A stretch of DNA of 64,000 bases from Paenibacillus pabuli (GTDB taxonomy: Bacteria > Bacillota > Bacilli > Paenibacillales > Paenibacillaceae), in assembly GCF_023101145.1 (NCBI RefSeq), contig NZ_CP073714.1, positions 7,192,001 to 7,256,000 on the forward strand. Direction: 5' to 3'. Made by a program: the position numbers and the translations under genes. The notes beneath the pieces are model-generated. The model made no database searches and was not told the origin of the DNA. It worked only from the letters and a program-made list of their open reading frames with translations. Of this stretch, positions 51,085 through 60,169 are shown piece after piece (the stretch's first letter is position 1; every line of letters begins with the position of its first letter).

Positions 51085-52308
51085 ATGCAGTTATGGCACG
51101 AGATGGAGCGGGAAGGTATGGAAGAACTCATATTTTGCCATGATCCACGGAGGGGACTTAAAGCCGTCATCGCCATCCATAGTACAGCATTGGGTCCCGC
51201 ACTTGGGGGATGCCGCTACTGGACGTATGCATCGGAAGAAGAAGCGGTTCGGGATGCCATCAAACTCGCAAAGGGCATGACCTACAAGTCGGCAGTCTCC
51301 GGTCTGCCTTATGGTGGGGGTAAAGCTGTGGTGTGGGATGTGCCCGCCGAATTGTTCACCCATCCGGGTGAAGCCAGACCAAACATCCATCTGGCTTTCG
51401 GAAAAGGTAAACAGAATACTGGTCACCCTGCGAATATCATTAAAGACAAGGAAACATTGGACGGCTTAGATAAAGGATCAGGTATGGGAATGGGTATGTC
51501 ATCCACAAACAACCTGCAAGCCTGCCGACGTGCCGAAACGTTCCGTTCTCTGGGCCGCTATCTGGCACGACTGAACGGACGTTATGTGACAGGCCTGGAT
51601 CTGGGCACTACGGTAGCAGATATGGACCAGATCCGGCTGGAGACGGTACATGTAACGGATACAACCGGATCACTTGGTGCACAAGATGATTTCACCGCCG
51701 AGATGACCGCCTACGGTGTATACACTGGCATTGTGACATCGCTACGTCACCAAGGCATCGATGCCTTGCAGGGCATATCCATTGCCGTCCAGGGACTCGG
51801 CAAGGTCGGGTATGCCCTGTGCCGTTACCTGCATGCAGCCGGGGCACGGCTCATTGTGGCAGACGTTGTACCCGAACGTGTACAACGTGCCCTTGTGCAG
51901 TTCAGCGGCGCCATTTCGGCCGATCCGGCCCATATTCACGCCGCTGACTGCAAGGTGTTCGCCCCCTGTGCCCTGGGGTGCGTATTGACCCCGGCAACGG
52001 TGGAGGAGCTGCGCTGCTCCATCGTTGCCGGGGCGGCGAACAACCAGCTCAGCCACCGGGAGCTGGTTGTTCGCCGCATGCAGGCGCGCGGCATTCTGTA
52101 CGCGCCTGACTATGTGCTCAATGCAGGCGGAATCATCAGCACCGCCTACGAGCTGGAGGGGGCAGGGCCCGACCTGATCCGCCAAAAGGTGGCGGGAATT
52201 GCAGGTACGCTGTCCAAGGTCTATACGATAGCAGAGCAGACTGCCCTCTCCACGGCGGATGCAGCCGATCAGCTGGCAGAAGCTGTCCTGCAAAGTGCAA
52301 AACCCTAG
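51085..52308 (+). CDS. Leucine/Glu/Phe/Val dehydrogenase family protein with a large insertion
   Basis: A 407-residue NAD-dependent amino-acid dehydrogenase homologue. Substrate-binding K68 (GMTYKSAVSG) and catalytic K80 (LPYGGGKAVVW) are conserved, as are D172 (GLDLGTTVADMD) and the Rossmann motif VQGLGKVGYALC. Between about residues 88 and 146 is a segment absent from ordinary leucine dehydrogenases (usually about 365 residues): it includes NIHLAFGKGKQNTGH and GSGMGMGMSSTNN. The alignment resumes at AETFRSLGRYL. RBS AAAAGGGGGG before the ATG. Whether the enzyme is active is uncertain. Confidence 0.85.
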   Translation: MQLWHEMEREGMEELIFCHDPRRGLKAVIAIHSTALGPALGGCRYWTYASEEEAVRDAIKLAKGMTYKSAVSGLPYGGGKAVVWDVPAELFTHPGEARPNIHLAFGKGKQNTGHPANIIKDKETLDGLDKGSGMGMGMSSTNNLQACRRAETFRSLGRYLARLNGRYVTGLDLGTTVADMDQIRLETVHVTDTTGSLGAQDDFTAEMTAYGVYTGIVTSLRHQGIDALQGISIAVQGLGKVGYALCRYLHAAGARLIVADVVPERVQRALVQFSGAISADPAHIHAADCKVFAPCALGCVLTPATVEELRCSIVAGAANNQLSHRELVVRRMQARGILYAPDYVLNAGGIISTAYELEGAGPDLIRQKVAGIAGTLSKVYTIAEQTALSTADAADQLAEAVLQSAKP

Positions 52309-52462
52309 AGATGGAATTAACCAATTGAACGCTTACTCCGACGTCTCCAGCGATCAATGACTCAACAATCGAGATTACGGTTAACTTGGCCATATCATTT
52401 TCTCCATCATTAATATCCAGCATATCGCCCTAGCGAACCTGAAAAAATTAGAAAACGTAAAA

Positions 52463-52494
52463 AGCCAATCCGGGTCATCAAAACCGGATTGGCT
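52463..52494 (-). terminator. Intrinsic terminator of the ABC-2 exporter operon
   Basis: Perfect 11-pair hairpin AGCCAATCCGG/CCGGATTGGCT (52463-52473 and 52484-52494), with TTTACGTTTTC following on the minus strand. It may also end the converging dehydrogenase transcript. Confidence 0.78.
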
Positions 52495-52560
52495 ATAATC
52501 AACTTTTCTTCAGGATTCCACCTGCCAACCCTCATCGGCCAACCTCAACTGGCTAACACC

Positions 52561-54222
52561 TTAACCTTCAACCGTTACAGGTTCTCGCTTCACCCGATAC
52601 AGCATTGTCCAGAACAGCACGTTGATCACCACCAGAAGCGCTACGTAGATCCAGATGCCTGCTGGTATGGTGCGGATGAATACATGTAATCCCCATAACA
52701 GTGCCATGAGCGGAAAGAAAGCAAATACGAGCCAGCCGTCACTCTGCCCGGCCACACTAAAGGATTGGGAGAACGGCGGTTTTCGCATCAACAGCTTTCC
52801 AGACAGCGGGATAAGTGCGGTTGCCACCAAAAATATAACGACCAGATCAGGAAGAATTCTTAACCCAAAGGTCCACACAAATACAATAGCGTTCAATATA
52901 AATACGGGCAGAAACATATTGCATAAGAAAGCTTTCAGCGCTCCGCTATATAACACATTCTCGTTGGCCATAGGGGCCGCTCGGAAGGTCCAAAACGCCT
53001 TGTATTGTCCAGAATACTTCAGCATGGTTACCACCGTCACAATCAGTAAAAGAACAATGTACAGGGTGTAAAAGAAGGAGCTTTCCCTGAATTCTGCCCA
53101 TGAGGAACTCTGTAATTGGGTGAACCAGAACACATATGGCAGTACGAAGGATAATCCCATGGACGGATATACCTTCAGCTTGAACTCCCTTTCACTTCGC
53201 ATCATACTGGCAGACAAACGAAAGCACGCCTGCTCTTCTCTGGAACGGGAGAATACCTTCGCCATGATGCGATCCCATCCCCCACGTCTTCGTCCAGAGG
53301 CCTGACCTGCATGGGCCATTTTCTCCAAATACAATTCGAAGGAAGGCATCAGCTTCACGTACACCAACAGACTTACCATCGGAACGATCACAGCAAGCGC
53401 CGAGAATGTATACAGCCAGGCACCTCCCCCGCCGCCGAACAGCAGCTCAAATGCTGCGGCATACCATACCGGGGGCAGCAGCAACTGCCACCAGGCAGGC
53501 GTGAACACCATATTGAAATCGATAATGCTGAACGAACGTATGACCAGTTGATATCCTGCAGCAATCCCGATGGAGAGTAGGATCTGCACCATATTGATCA
53601 TATCCTTCAGCTTCTCCCCATCCAGAAACTTCATCATGAACAGATAGATCAGGGACGTAGTCACCAGAATTAACATGTTAATCAGAATCAACTCCACCAG
53701 AAAAAGCAGGAAAAAGCCGATCCCGTGGGTAATCAATCCCGCTACCAGCGGCGCAGCCGTCAGGGAGCCTGTCAGCAGCAGCAAATAAACTCCTGCGTGA
53801 ATGGCACGAGCCATGCCAACAGTGCGCCCGTTTACCGGCTTGGTCATGATAATATTACGATCCCGAATATCGAGCAGTACCGAAGAAAAGTCGGAGATCA
53901 TGGATGTCATGATCATAAACATCAGCATGGCGGTTACTAGACCCATCTGAAGCATAAAGTGTCCCGTATCCCAGACAATAAACGGAACCATAATCAGCCC
54001 CATCAATGCATACAACCAGAGGGAACGCAGATACAAATTGCCTTCTTTCTGCGCCTTATTGCCATTTCGCGCCGACAACACCGTTGGCACCCTCCGCTGA
54101 TCCATCTGGAACTTCACCCTTAGAATCAAACGCAATACATCATAATCCGCCCCTGTTCTGGCGATAACAGACCGAAAACGGTCCAGAATCTTCAACGTGC
54201 GGAAGTCGGAGGATTCCGCCAT
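52561..54222 (-). CDS. ABC exporter permease
   Basis: A 553-residue polytopic membrane protein with about twelve or more predicted helices and no ATPase motifs. The ATG at 54222 has AGGAGG nine bases upstream; the frame back to 54279 runs inside the ATPase gene. The stop of the ATPase gene is one base away from this start, so the two are coupled. The large size and helix pairs suggest a fused ABC-2/EcsB-like permease. Substrate unknown; the mid-region GGGGGAW loop is unusual but not diagnostic. Confidence 0.78.
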   Translation of the reverse strand: MAESSDFRTLKILDRFRSVIARTGADYDVLRLILRVKFQMDQRRVPTVLSARNGNKAQKEGNLYLRSLWLYALMGLIMVPFIVWDTGHFMLQMGLVTAMLMFMIMTSMISDFSSVLLDIRDRNIIMTKPVNGRTVGMARAIHAGVYLLLLTGSLTAAPLVAGLITHGIGFFLLFLVELILINMLILVTTSLIYLFMMKFLDGEKLKDMINMVQILLSIGIAAGYQLVIRSFSIIDFNMVFTPAWWQLLLPPVWYAAAFELLFGGGGGAWLYTFSALAVIVPMVSLLVYVKLMPSFELYLEKMAHAGQASGRRRGGWDRIMAKVFSRSREEQACFRLSASMMRSEREFKLKVYPSMGLSFVLPYVFWFTQLQSSSWAEFRESSFFYTLYIVLLLIVTVVTMLKYSGQYKAFWTFRAAPMANENVLYSGALKAFLCNMFLPVFILNAIVFVWTFGLRILPDLVVIFLVATALIPLSGKLLMRKPPFSQSFSVAGQSDGWLVFAFFPLMALLWGLHVFIRTIPAGIWIYVALLVVINVLFWTMLYRVKREPVTVEG

Positions 54223-54223
54223 A

Positions 54224-55009
54224 TCAGTACACCTCCTGCACGATGGACACAAAGCGTTCTGCGATTGCCCGATGCTCATTGAAACCCGTCAGTTGGTTGA
54301 ATACTTCCTCCAATGAGCCCTCCATGGATTGCTGTTGGAGCTGCCTGAACGTACCATCTGCCATCACACGACCTTCGGCAATCAGGACGATTCGGCTGCT
54401 GATCTTCTCCACCACATCCATGATGTGTGACGAATAGAATATGGTCGTGCCCTTGGCCGACAACTGCGACAAAATCTCCTTCACCACCATCACACTGTTG
54501 GCATCCAGTCCGCTAAGCGGTTCATCCAGGAACAACAAATCCGGGTCATGCAGCAGCGCGGAGATCAGCAATACTTTCTGACGCATGCCTTTGGAGAAGG
54601 AAGCAATGCGGGAATGATATGATTTTTCCAGTCCAAAACAGTCCATCAGCAATTTCGCCTTATAATCGGCATCCTCATAGGACAACCCGTACAATTCTCC
54701 GGTAAACGTCAGATACTCTGCCGGGGTTAATTGTTCGTATAATTCCGCCACTTCAGGCACATAACCAATTCTTCGCTTATATTCTACATCACCGTCCGCG
54801 ATATCCTTGCCGAAGATGCGGACCGTGCCCACATAACCCTCAACCAGTCCAAGCAAAATCTTGACCGTTGTGCTTTTGCCCGCACCGTTCGGACCGATGT
54901 ATCCGATCATCTCGCCCCGATTTACTTCCAGATCAATACCATTCAGCACATAACGGTCGTTATACCTCATCCGCAAGCCTTCAATTGACAGTACTTGTTT
55001 TTCACTCAC
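54224..55009 (-). CDS. ABC-2 type exporter ATPase
   Basis: A 261-residue ATPase: Walker A GPNGAGKST (residues 40-48), Q loop replaced in the usual ABC-2 manner, signature SFSKGMRQKV, Walker B LLFLDEPLSGLD and the switch His in IFYSSHIMDVVE. It pairs with the downstream permease. No regulator or lipoprotein gene is linked, so the exported compound remains open. Confidence 0.9.
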   Translation of the reverse strand: MSEKQVLSIEGLRMRYNDRYVLNGIDLEVNRGEMIGYIGPNGAGKSTTVKILLGLVEGYVGTVRIFGKDIADGDVEYKRRIGYVPEVAELYEQLTPAEYLTFTGELYGLSYEDADYKAKLLMDCFGLEKSYHSRIASFSKGMRQKVLLISALLHDPDLLFLDEPLSGLDANSVMVVKEILSQLSAKGTTIFYSSHIMDVVEKISSRIVLIAEGRVMADGTFRQLQQQSMEGSLEEVFNQLTGFNEHRAIAERFVSIVQEVY

Positions 55010-55164
55010 TTCGTTATCCAGCTCCTGTCTCTATGTATATATTTCTACAATTCTACTAGTTTACCACAGATTGGGATGTACATGGCCGGAAATAGATTAC
55101 GCAACAAGAAATCATCTGGATATCATCCCAGCACAGCGTACTCACGCAACAATGGTGAAAATAT

Positions 55165-55203
55165 AAAAAACCCTTGTCCCACCTATAAGAGCGGGACAAG
55201 GGC
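55165..55203 (-). terminator. Intrinsic terminator of the GH43 gene
   Basis: Ten-pair perfect hairpin CCCTTGTCCC/GGGACAAGGG (55171-55180 and 55193-55202), followed on the minus strand by TTTTTTATATTTT. It separates the GH43 gene from the ABC ATPase gene. Confidence 0.9.
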
Positions 55204-55249
55204 TTCACAAGATCCTCTCGATGAATAATCTCTCACCGTAAATAAACCC

Positions 55250-56752
55250 TTATTGAACCTTAACAATCTGGAATTGCTGATTCGTACCGCCATTATCTGT
55301 CCACTGGATTGCAGCAGCCCCGTCTGCCAGGGACTGTCCGGAAATATCAAGCACCTTGCCTGTACTGCGATTTTTCAATTTATAATAACCCCCGCCCACA
55401 CTAACCAACTGCCATTGCTGACTGGCCCAACCGCCATCGCTCCATTGTTCAATAACAGCTCCATCTGCTGTGGAGCCATTTTCCACACCAATCAGCTTGC
55501 TGCTGGATCGGTTGATGATTTTGACATAACCGCCACCCGCATCCGTGATCTGCCACTGCTGACTGGTTGTGCCGCTGTCTGCCCGCTGCTCCAGATCGGC
55601 ACCGTTATCCGCGGAACCACCGATGACATTAAGCAATTTATTGCTTTTGCGACTAATCAACTGATACGAAGCACTTGAGTCCCATACGTCAGGCGTATCC
55701 ACTCCGGTTACGGAACCTGCAGCTGCATCAATGGTAATGCTGCTTGCCCAGTTCATCGCCAGACTGGTTGCACTCGGAAAAGACAGTGGCAGCCACACAT
55801 ATTGGGAGTCCTGAACCGGCCCGCTCCAAGCACCCGCCCAGCGATCACCCATATAGAGATAGGATGTGGTCTGTGAGCCTTCCACCGGAAGCACATACGC
55901 TGATTGGGAACCATAGGTTGTACTGTCCCCAAAGTTGCTGAGGCCGCTCCACGTGCCCGTTATGCTGGAGGCAGTCGCATATTTGGCCTGGTTCGGATTC
56001 CAGCCGGTAGCCCCGGATGTAATCAGGAAATAGACACCTCCCTTTTTGAACATGGCAGGCGCTTCACGATATTGCCCCGGCCACAGCGTCGTTACGAGAG
56101 ATTCTACACCCAGAAAATCCGGAGTCAGCTTGTAGATATTCAGGTCGGCATTTACTTTGGTCGCTGAGATGAGATATGCCGTTCCGTTATCGTTGTATAC
56201 TGTCATATCTCTCGAATCGTAGCCAAGCGGACGATAGCTGCCCACATATGTGTAATTACCATCTACTGTACTGGAGGTCGCTACAGCCACTCTGGCTTCA
56301 CCGTAGTCGACTCCGTTTTCCTTATGCATCCAAAGAACATACTTGCCTGTTGCACTGTTATAGATAACTTTCGGGCGTTCGATATTGGAAATGTTCAGCT
56401 CGGCAGCCGAGCTGCTGGTGAGCACATCATTGCGATACTCCCAGTTTTTCAGATCTGCTGAACGATATACGGAAACCGCCTTGAACGTTCCATTCGGATT
56501 GCGGTTCTCTCCAAACCAGTAATAGTACCCGTTTGCTTTGATCATCCCACCCCCGTGAGCGTGAACAACATTGCCACTTGTATCCTTAAACTGTACTCCG
56601 TTGGTCACACTGAGCGGAGCAGCGGAAGCCTGTTGTCCTGGAGCGACCAGCATACCTAGCGATTGCAGCGCCAAGATTAGAACGAGCAGATAACAAAGTC
56701 GATGAGTAAAACGATGCGGATTTGTTTTCTTTTCCAACCGACCCTCATTCAT
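55250..56752 (-). CDS. Secreted GH43-like glycosidase with C-terminal CBM13/ricin domain
   Basis: A 500-residue exported enzyme: long signal peptide to about residue 46 (ending QQASA), five-bladed GH43-type domain to about 350 with HAHGGGMIKANGYYYWFGEN, SRDMTVYNDNGTAYLI and YREAPAMFKKGGVYFLI, then a ricin-type domain with three QxW repeats (SQQWQI, SQQWQL, NQQFQI). The sequence resembles exo-beta-1,3-galactanase-type GH43 proteins, but the substrate is uncertain. ATG at 56752 with GGAGGTG upstream. A cre-like site precedes it. Confidence 0.85.
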   Translation of the reverse strand: MNEGRLEKKTNPHRFTHRLCYLLVLILALQSLGMLVAPGQQASAAPLSVTNGVQFKDTSGNVVHAHGGGMIKANGYYYWFGENRNPNGTFKAVSVYRSADLKNWEYRNDVLTSSSAAELNISNIERPKVIYNSATGKYVLWMHKENGVDYGEARVAVATSSTVDGNYTYVGSYRPLGYDSRDMTVYNDNGTAYLISATKVNADLNIYKLTPDFLGVESLVTTLWPGQYREAPAMFKKGGVYFLITSGATGWNPNQAKYATASSITGTWSGLSNFGDSTTYGSQSAYVLPVEGSQTTSYLYMGDRWAGAWSGPVQDSQYVWLPLSFPSATSLAMNWASSITIDAAAGSVTGVDTPDVWDSSASYQLISRKSNKLLNVIGGSADNGADLEQRADSGTTSQQWQITDAGGGYVKIINRSSSKLIGVENGSTADGAVIEQWSDGGWASQQWQLVSVGGGYYKLKNRSTGKVLDISGQSLADGAAAIQWTDNGGTNQQFQIVKVQ

Positions 56753-56779
56753 AGTACATTGCACCTCCATAATTTATTT

Positions 56780-56793
56780 ATAAAGCGCTTACA
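56780..56793 (-). promoter_or_regulatory. cre-like site before the GH43 gene
   Basis: TGTAAGCGCTTTAT on the minus strand fits TGNAANCGNNNNCA except for the last two bases and lies 28 bases upstream of the start. The rest of 56794-56970 shows no further clear signal. Confidence 0.5.
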
Positions 56794-56972
56794 ATAAAAT
56801 CGATACGTCTCTTCTTCCTCCGATCGATGATGCATTTCATTAATTACCTATCTCTCAGACTGGCTCGGCACTCACCTCCTGATTACGATTGTATCCGCCA
56901 TCCCCATGCTCGAATAGTGAACAATCCTGCGGAACATGTACGAATACACACTGAACTTACGGAGTGAACAGC

Positions 56973-56997
56973 AAAAAGACGCTTCATTTGAAGCGTC
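56973..56997 (-). terminator. Intrinsic terminator of the first PepSY gene
   Basis: Perfect eight-pair hairpin GACGCTTC-ATTT-GAAGCGTC (56978-56997) followed on the minus strand by TTTTTG, about 105 bases past the PepSY stop. Confidence 0.78.
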
Positions 56998-57102
56998 CCC
57001 GCTATATCTAGCCTATCGCCTATAATGTAAGCTCTCTAGCTCTTGAGGCACGTACAGATATATGTTGTTGATATCCGTTTCCTGGCCTGTTAACGCTGCT
57101 TC

Positions 57103-57732
57103 TTAATCTTCGTGGTCAAAGTCCTGATCAAACGACAGCACTTTACCCGTGTTGGCATCGATGTCTACATCGGCTTCGCCGTCTGCTGTTCTCAGTTCCA
57201 CTTCATAAACATAGCGGCCGTTATCATGATCCAGTTCGATTTTGGTTACTTTTCCACCTGTCACCTGTTTCAGGGCAATGTTCGAAGCTTGGGCCTCTGT
57301 CAGTTTAACTTGTTTCGAAGCGGCTTGATTGGAAGAAGCACCTGCTACAGTGCCATTATAATCATCGTCGTCATCGTAATCTTCATCATCGACTACGGCG
57401 AGGATTTTACCTGTATAGGCGTCCAAACGAACGACAACGTCGTTGCTTCCTTTTTTGTCGATTTCAACTTCATAGAACGTTTGGCCGTTTCTGCGCTCCA
57501 GATCCACATCATCCACTTTACCATCGGTAGCTTTCAAAGCTGCTTCTTTTGCCTGTGCGACCGTCAGCAATTTACCTGTGTTCTTCTGGGTCTGTGTTAC
57601 TGACTGTGTAGTGGACGTTTGCGCAGACTGTACCGATTGTCCATTCACACTCCCACTAGCCGCAACGGCTGACCCTCCGAGCAATACCGCTGCCGACAAG
57701 CTGCCAATCCATAGTTTATGTTTGTTCATCAT
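57103..57732 (-). CDS. Exported protein with two PepSY domains
   Basis: A 209-residue protein: signal peptide about 1-28 (VLLGGSAVAASG), then two PepSY repeats at about 50-120 and 145-205. Each has the form AKEAALKATDGKVDDVDLE...YEVEID...VRLDAYTGKILAV. The linker between them is very acidic (DDEDYDDDDD). AGGAG lies nine bases before the ATG at 57732. PepSY proteins are thought to inhibit or chaperone secreted proteases. Bacillus YkoI/YkoJ-type PepSY genes also accompany a two-component system. Confidence 0.85.
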   Translation of the reverse strand: MMNKHKLWIGSLSAAVLLGGSAVAASGSVNGQSVQSAQTSTTQSVTQTQKNTGKLLTVAQAKEAALKATDGKVDDVDLERRNGQTFYEVEIDKKGSNDVVVRLDAYTGKILAVVDDEDYDDDDDYNGTVAGASSNQAASKQVKLTEAQASNIALKQVTGGKVTKIELDHDNGRYVYEVELRTADGEADVDIDANTGKVLSFDQDFDHED

Positions 57733-57815
57733 TGTCATCATCTCCTCGTTGTTGTTCTCGTTCTCGTCTACAGTTATAGATTAACCTGGACGAATGAGAG
57801 TTCAGCGAGAGCCAG

Positions 57816-57831
57816 ATTAGAAATTGATGAG
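57816..57831 (-). promoter_or_regulatory. Direct-repeat regulator site before the first PepSY gene
   Basis: On the minus strand CTCATCAATTTCTAAT, two half-sites 11 bases apart, with further CTCAT half-sites nearby. It agrees in 13 of 16 bases with the site at 58784-58799 before the second PepSY gene. The 11-base period is typical of OmpR-type regulators. Confidence 0.5.
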
Positions 57832-57914
57832 AAAATGAGGAGAACACTCACATTATTTCTTGAATAGCAATGTGCATGGTTCCATCCAGAGCTTTTGAAC
57901 CTACTTCGGGGTCT

Positions 57915-58715
57915 TTAATCTTCGGCCTCGTCCCAGGTCACGGACCGAATCGCCCCCGAAATGGCATTCACCTGCACGATGGCTTCCCGACCATCCTCCA
58001 GATCGATTTCCACCAGATAGTACGGTTTGCCGCTGTTTGTTCCACGAAGCTCGATATCATCCACTTCCCCGGGAACCTTAGCCAGTGCCTTCCGCTCTGC
58101 TTCTTTCTCGCTCAGAAATGGAGTCTTGGTGCCTTCCCCTGTCGTCTCGTCGGGTGAAGATGCTTCCAGTGTCTTTGAAGACTGCTTCTCTCCGTTATAC
58201 GGATCAATGGTCCATTGCTCCTGGCCATTGCCCTTCATCTTTAATACCGCCACATACACCGGGCTTCCCTGCTGCTCGACGAGCTCAAGCGATACCAGCT
58301 CGGCATCCGTTTGCTTCAGCAATTCCGTCTTGATCTGTTCCCGGCTCCATAACGTCTTCTCCTCGGCTTGCGGATTGGACTCCAGCCGTCTAATGGAATT
58401 CACTGTCGCCGTAACCGCATCCACTTGGACGTCATACAATCCTGTTTCCGACCGGAGCTGCATGATATACGTTCCGTCCTTCAACGTGGAATTCACAATC
58501 TCTCCCGGATATTGATCCAAGACCGATTGGGCCACTGCATCTGCAGTTAACACCTCTCGGCCTGATTGCCACGGCTTCCACCACATGAACGCTATAAGAA
58601 CAAATAGAGCCAGCAACCCCGCACCCCACCAAAATAAACGTCTTGGCTTAGCCCATCGGCTGCTTCCGTATTCTTCTCTCTTCATTTCAGGATGCCCCTC
58701 ATGCTCTTCCATCAT
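57915..58715 (-). CDS. Membrane-anchored PepSY protein
   Basis: A 266-residue protein with a cytoplasmic N terminus, one membrane helix (about 25-42, WGAGLLALFVLIAFMWW) and an extracytoplasmic part with PepSY-like repeats. The last (about 195-262) has AERKALAKVPGEVDDIELRG and ends AIVQVNAISGAIRSV. AAGGGGGAAAC precedes the ATG at 58715. The frame start at 58796 overlaps the kinase stop (ATGA) but lacks an RBS. Third gene of the two-component operon; it may feed back on the kinase. Confidence 0.82.
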   Translation of the reverse strand: MMEEHEGHPEMKREEYGSSRWAKPRRLFWWGAGLLALFVLIAFMWWKPWQSGREVLTADAVAQSVLDQYPGEIVNSTLKDGTYIMQLRSETGLYDVQVDAVTATVNSIRRLESNPQAEEKTLWSREQIKTELLKQTDAELVSLELVEQQGSPVYVAVLKMKGNGQEQWTIDPYNGEKQSSKTLEASSPDETTGEGTKTPFLSEKEAERKALAKVPGEVDDIELRGTNSGKPYYLVEIDLEDGREAIVQVNAISGAIRSVTWDEAED

Positions 58716-58783
58716 GTTTCCCCCTTGCGCACTCTCTCTTATGATCCGAATTCGTACTGTGTTTACCAGTATATAAGAGAAGA

Positions 58784-58799
58784 ATGAGAATTTCATGAG
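58784..58799 (-). promoter_or_regulatory. Direct-repeat regulator site before the second PepSY gene
   Basis: CTCATGAAATTCTCAT on the minus strand, then TTCTTCTC and TATACT, which could be a -10 element. It overlaps the end of the kinase gene, so the PepSY gene may have an extra, regulated promoter besides read-through. Confidence 0.5.
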
Positions 58800-60169
58800 A
58801 GCGGCCTGTTCTGTACGGAAGTAGGCAAAATAATCAAAGCCTCGGTTCCTCTGCCCTCGGTGCTGCTTAGTTCAATACGCGCGCCCACGGCTCCTGCAAT
58901 ATCTTTAGCAAGGGAAAGCCCCAAGCCCGAACCACTTGCTCCCCCGCTGCGTGTTCTTGCTGGATCAACACGATAGAAGCGGTCAAACACTTTGGACAAC
59001 TCTTCTTCCCGCATACCGATCCCCGTATCCACAATCCATATCCAACATTCCTGCCCCTTTGCCTCCAGTCGGACTTCAATGGCATCCTCACTATACTTAC
59101 GGGCATTGTCCAGCAAAATAAAAAGCATCTGCTTCAGCTTGCTCACATCGCTAATCGCCCATATACTACCCGGATCATCGCAGTGGACTTCCCGATGGTA
59201 GGCTTCGCGAAACGTGCGGGTAGAATCCAGCGCAAGCCGGGTAATATCCACCCGCTCCAGCTGCACATTCCACTGCTCTGGCTGCTTTGCCAGCAATAAC
59301 AGCTGCTCGGTCATCTCCCGCATGCGCACGGATTCGGACAGAATGGCCTCCACCGCTTCGTCGAATACCTCGGGTCTATCCTTGCCGCGTCGTTGCAGCA
59401 GACTGGCATAGCTCTCAATAATGGTGAGTGGTGTTTTCAGTTCATGTGAAGCGTCAGAAACAAAGCGCTCCTGCCCCTCGAAGTTGGATTCGAGCAGGTC
59501 CATCATGCGGTTGAACGTCTGCCCCATTGTTTTCAGCTCATCCTTCGATCTTTCATCCAGCGGAAGTCGCTTGAACTGACCACTGGACTGGATATCGCTC
59601 ATTGTGCGAGTCATCTGCTGAATCGGCCGTGTCATCCGATTCGCCAGAATACGGCTGGAGATGATGGCCGGAATCAACGCAATGATAGTCACGGCAACAA
59701 GAACTGTACGAAGCACGGACAGGCTATTCTCGGTATCTTCAATGCTCTCGGTGACTTGTACATTCACCACTTCACCGTCCGGCCAGATGACGGGCACAGA
59801 AACCCAGACATATCCGATTTGTCCAACCTGGGTATATTCGGATTTCTTTTCGCTTTCGTACTTGAAAGACAGCTTGCTCAGCTGCTCCTCTGCTGAGGTC
59901 GTCACCGGCGGGGAGCTGGTGCCGTCTTCATTGACGATCCGCAGCATGCCGTCCAGCGGCGCGTAGGCTCGTAACAAGTCGTCCGGCGGAATGGAGCCGG
60001 CAGACTGCCGCACTCCTTTTACAATAGACTCGGCCTCGGCTTCGACCCGCTTGATCTCGTTATCGATCGACATTCGTTCAAACACGATGTATACCGACAG
60101 GTTCACGGCAATCAGCAGCACGGCGAACAATACGGACGAGTAGCCGTAAATTTTGCTGCGCAGACTCAT
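58793..60169 (-). CDS. Membrane sensor histidine kinase (YkoH/CssS-like)
   Basis: A 458-residue kinase: helices about 10-30 and 152-172, extracytoplasmic sensor of about 120 residues, HAMP about 175-228, HisKA with H242 in FVSDASHELKTPLTI, and HATPase with ILLDNARKYSED and GSGLGLSLAKDI. It overlaps the response regulator gene by four bases. Neighbouring PepSY genes suggest that secretion or protease stress could be the signal. Confidence 0.92.
   Translation of the reverse strand: MSLRSKIYGYSSVLFAVLLIAVNLSVYIVFERMSIDNEIKRVEAEAESIVKGVRQSAGSIPPDDLLRAYAPLDGMLRIVNEDGTSSPPVTTSAEEQLSKLSFKYESEKKSEYTQVGQIGYVWVSVPVIWPDGEVVNVQVTESIEDTENSLSVLRTVLVAVTIIALIPAIISSRILANRMTRPIQQMTRTMSDIQSSGQFKRLPLDERSKDELKTMGQTFNRMMDLLESNFEGQERFVSDASHELKTPLTIIESYASLLQRRGKDRPEVFDEAVEAILSESVRMREMTEQLLLLAKQPEQWNVQLERVDITRLALDSTRTFREAYHREVHCDDPGSIWAISDVSKLKQMLFILLDNARKYSEDAIEVRLEAKGQECWIWIVDTGIGMREEELSKVFDRFYRVDPARTRSGGASGSGLGLSLAKDIAGAVGARIELSSTEGRGTEALIILPTSVQNRPLS

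Noticed and set aside
52136..52423. Minus-strand frame beginning MAKLTVISIVESLIAG at 52393, with a weak GGAG before it
   Set aside because: Most of it is antisense to the dehydrogenase gene, the tail is low-complexity Pro/Gly/Arg, and there is no promoter or family match.
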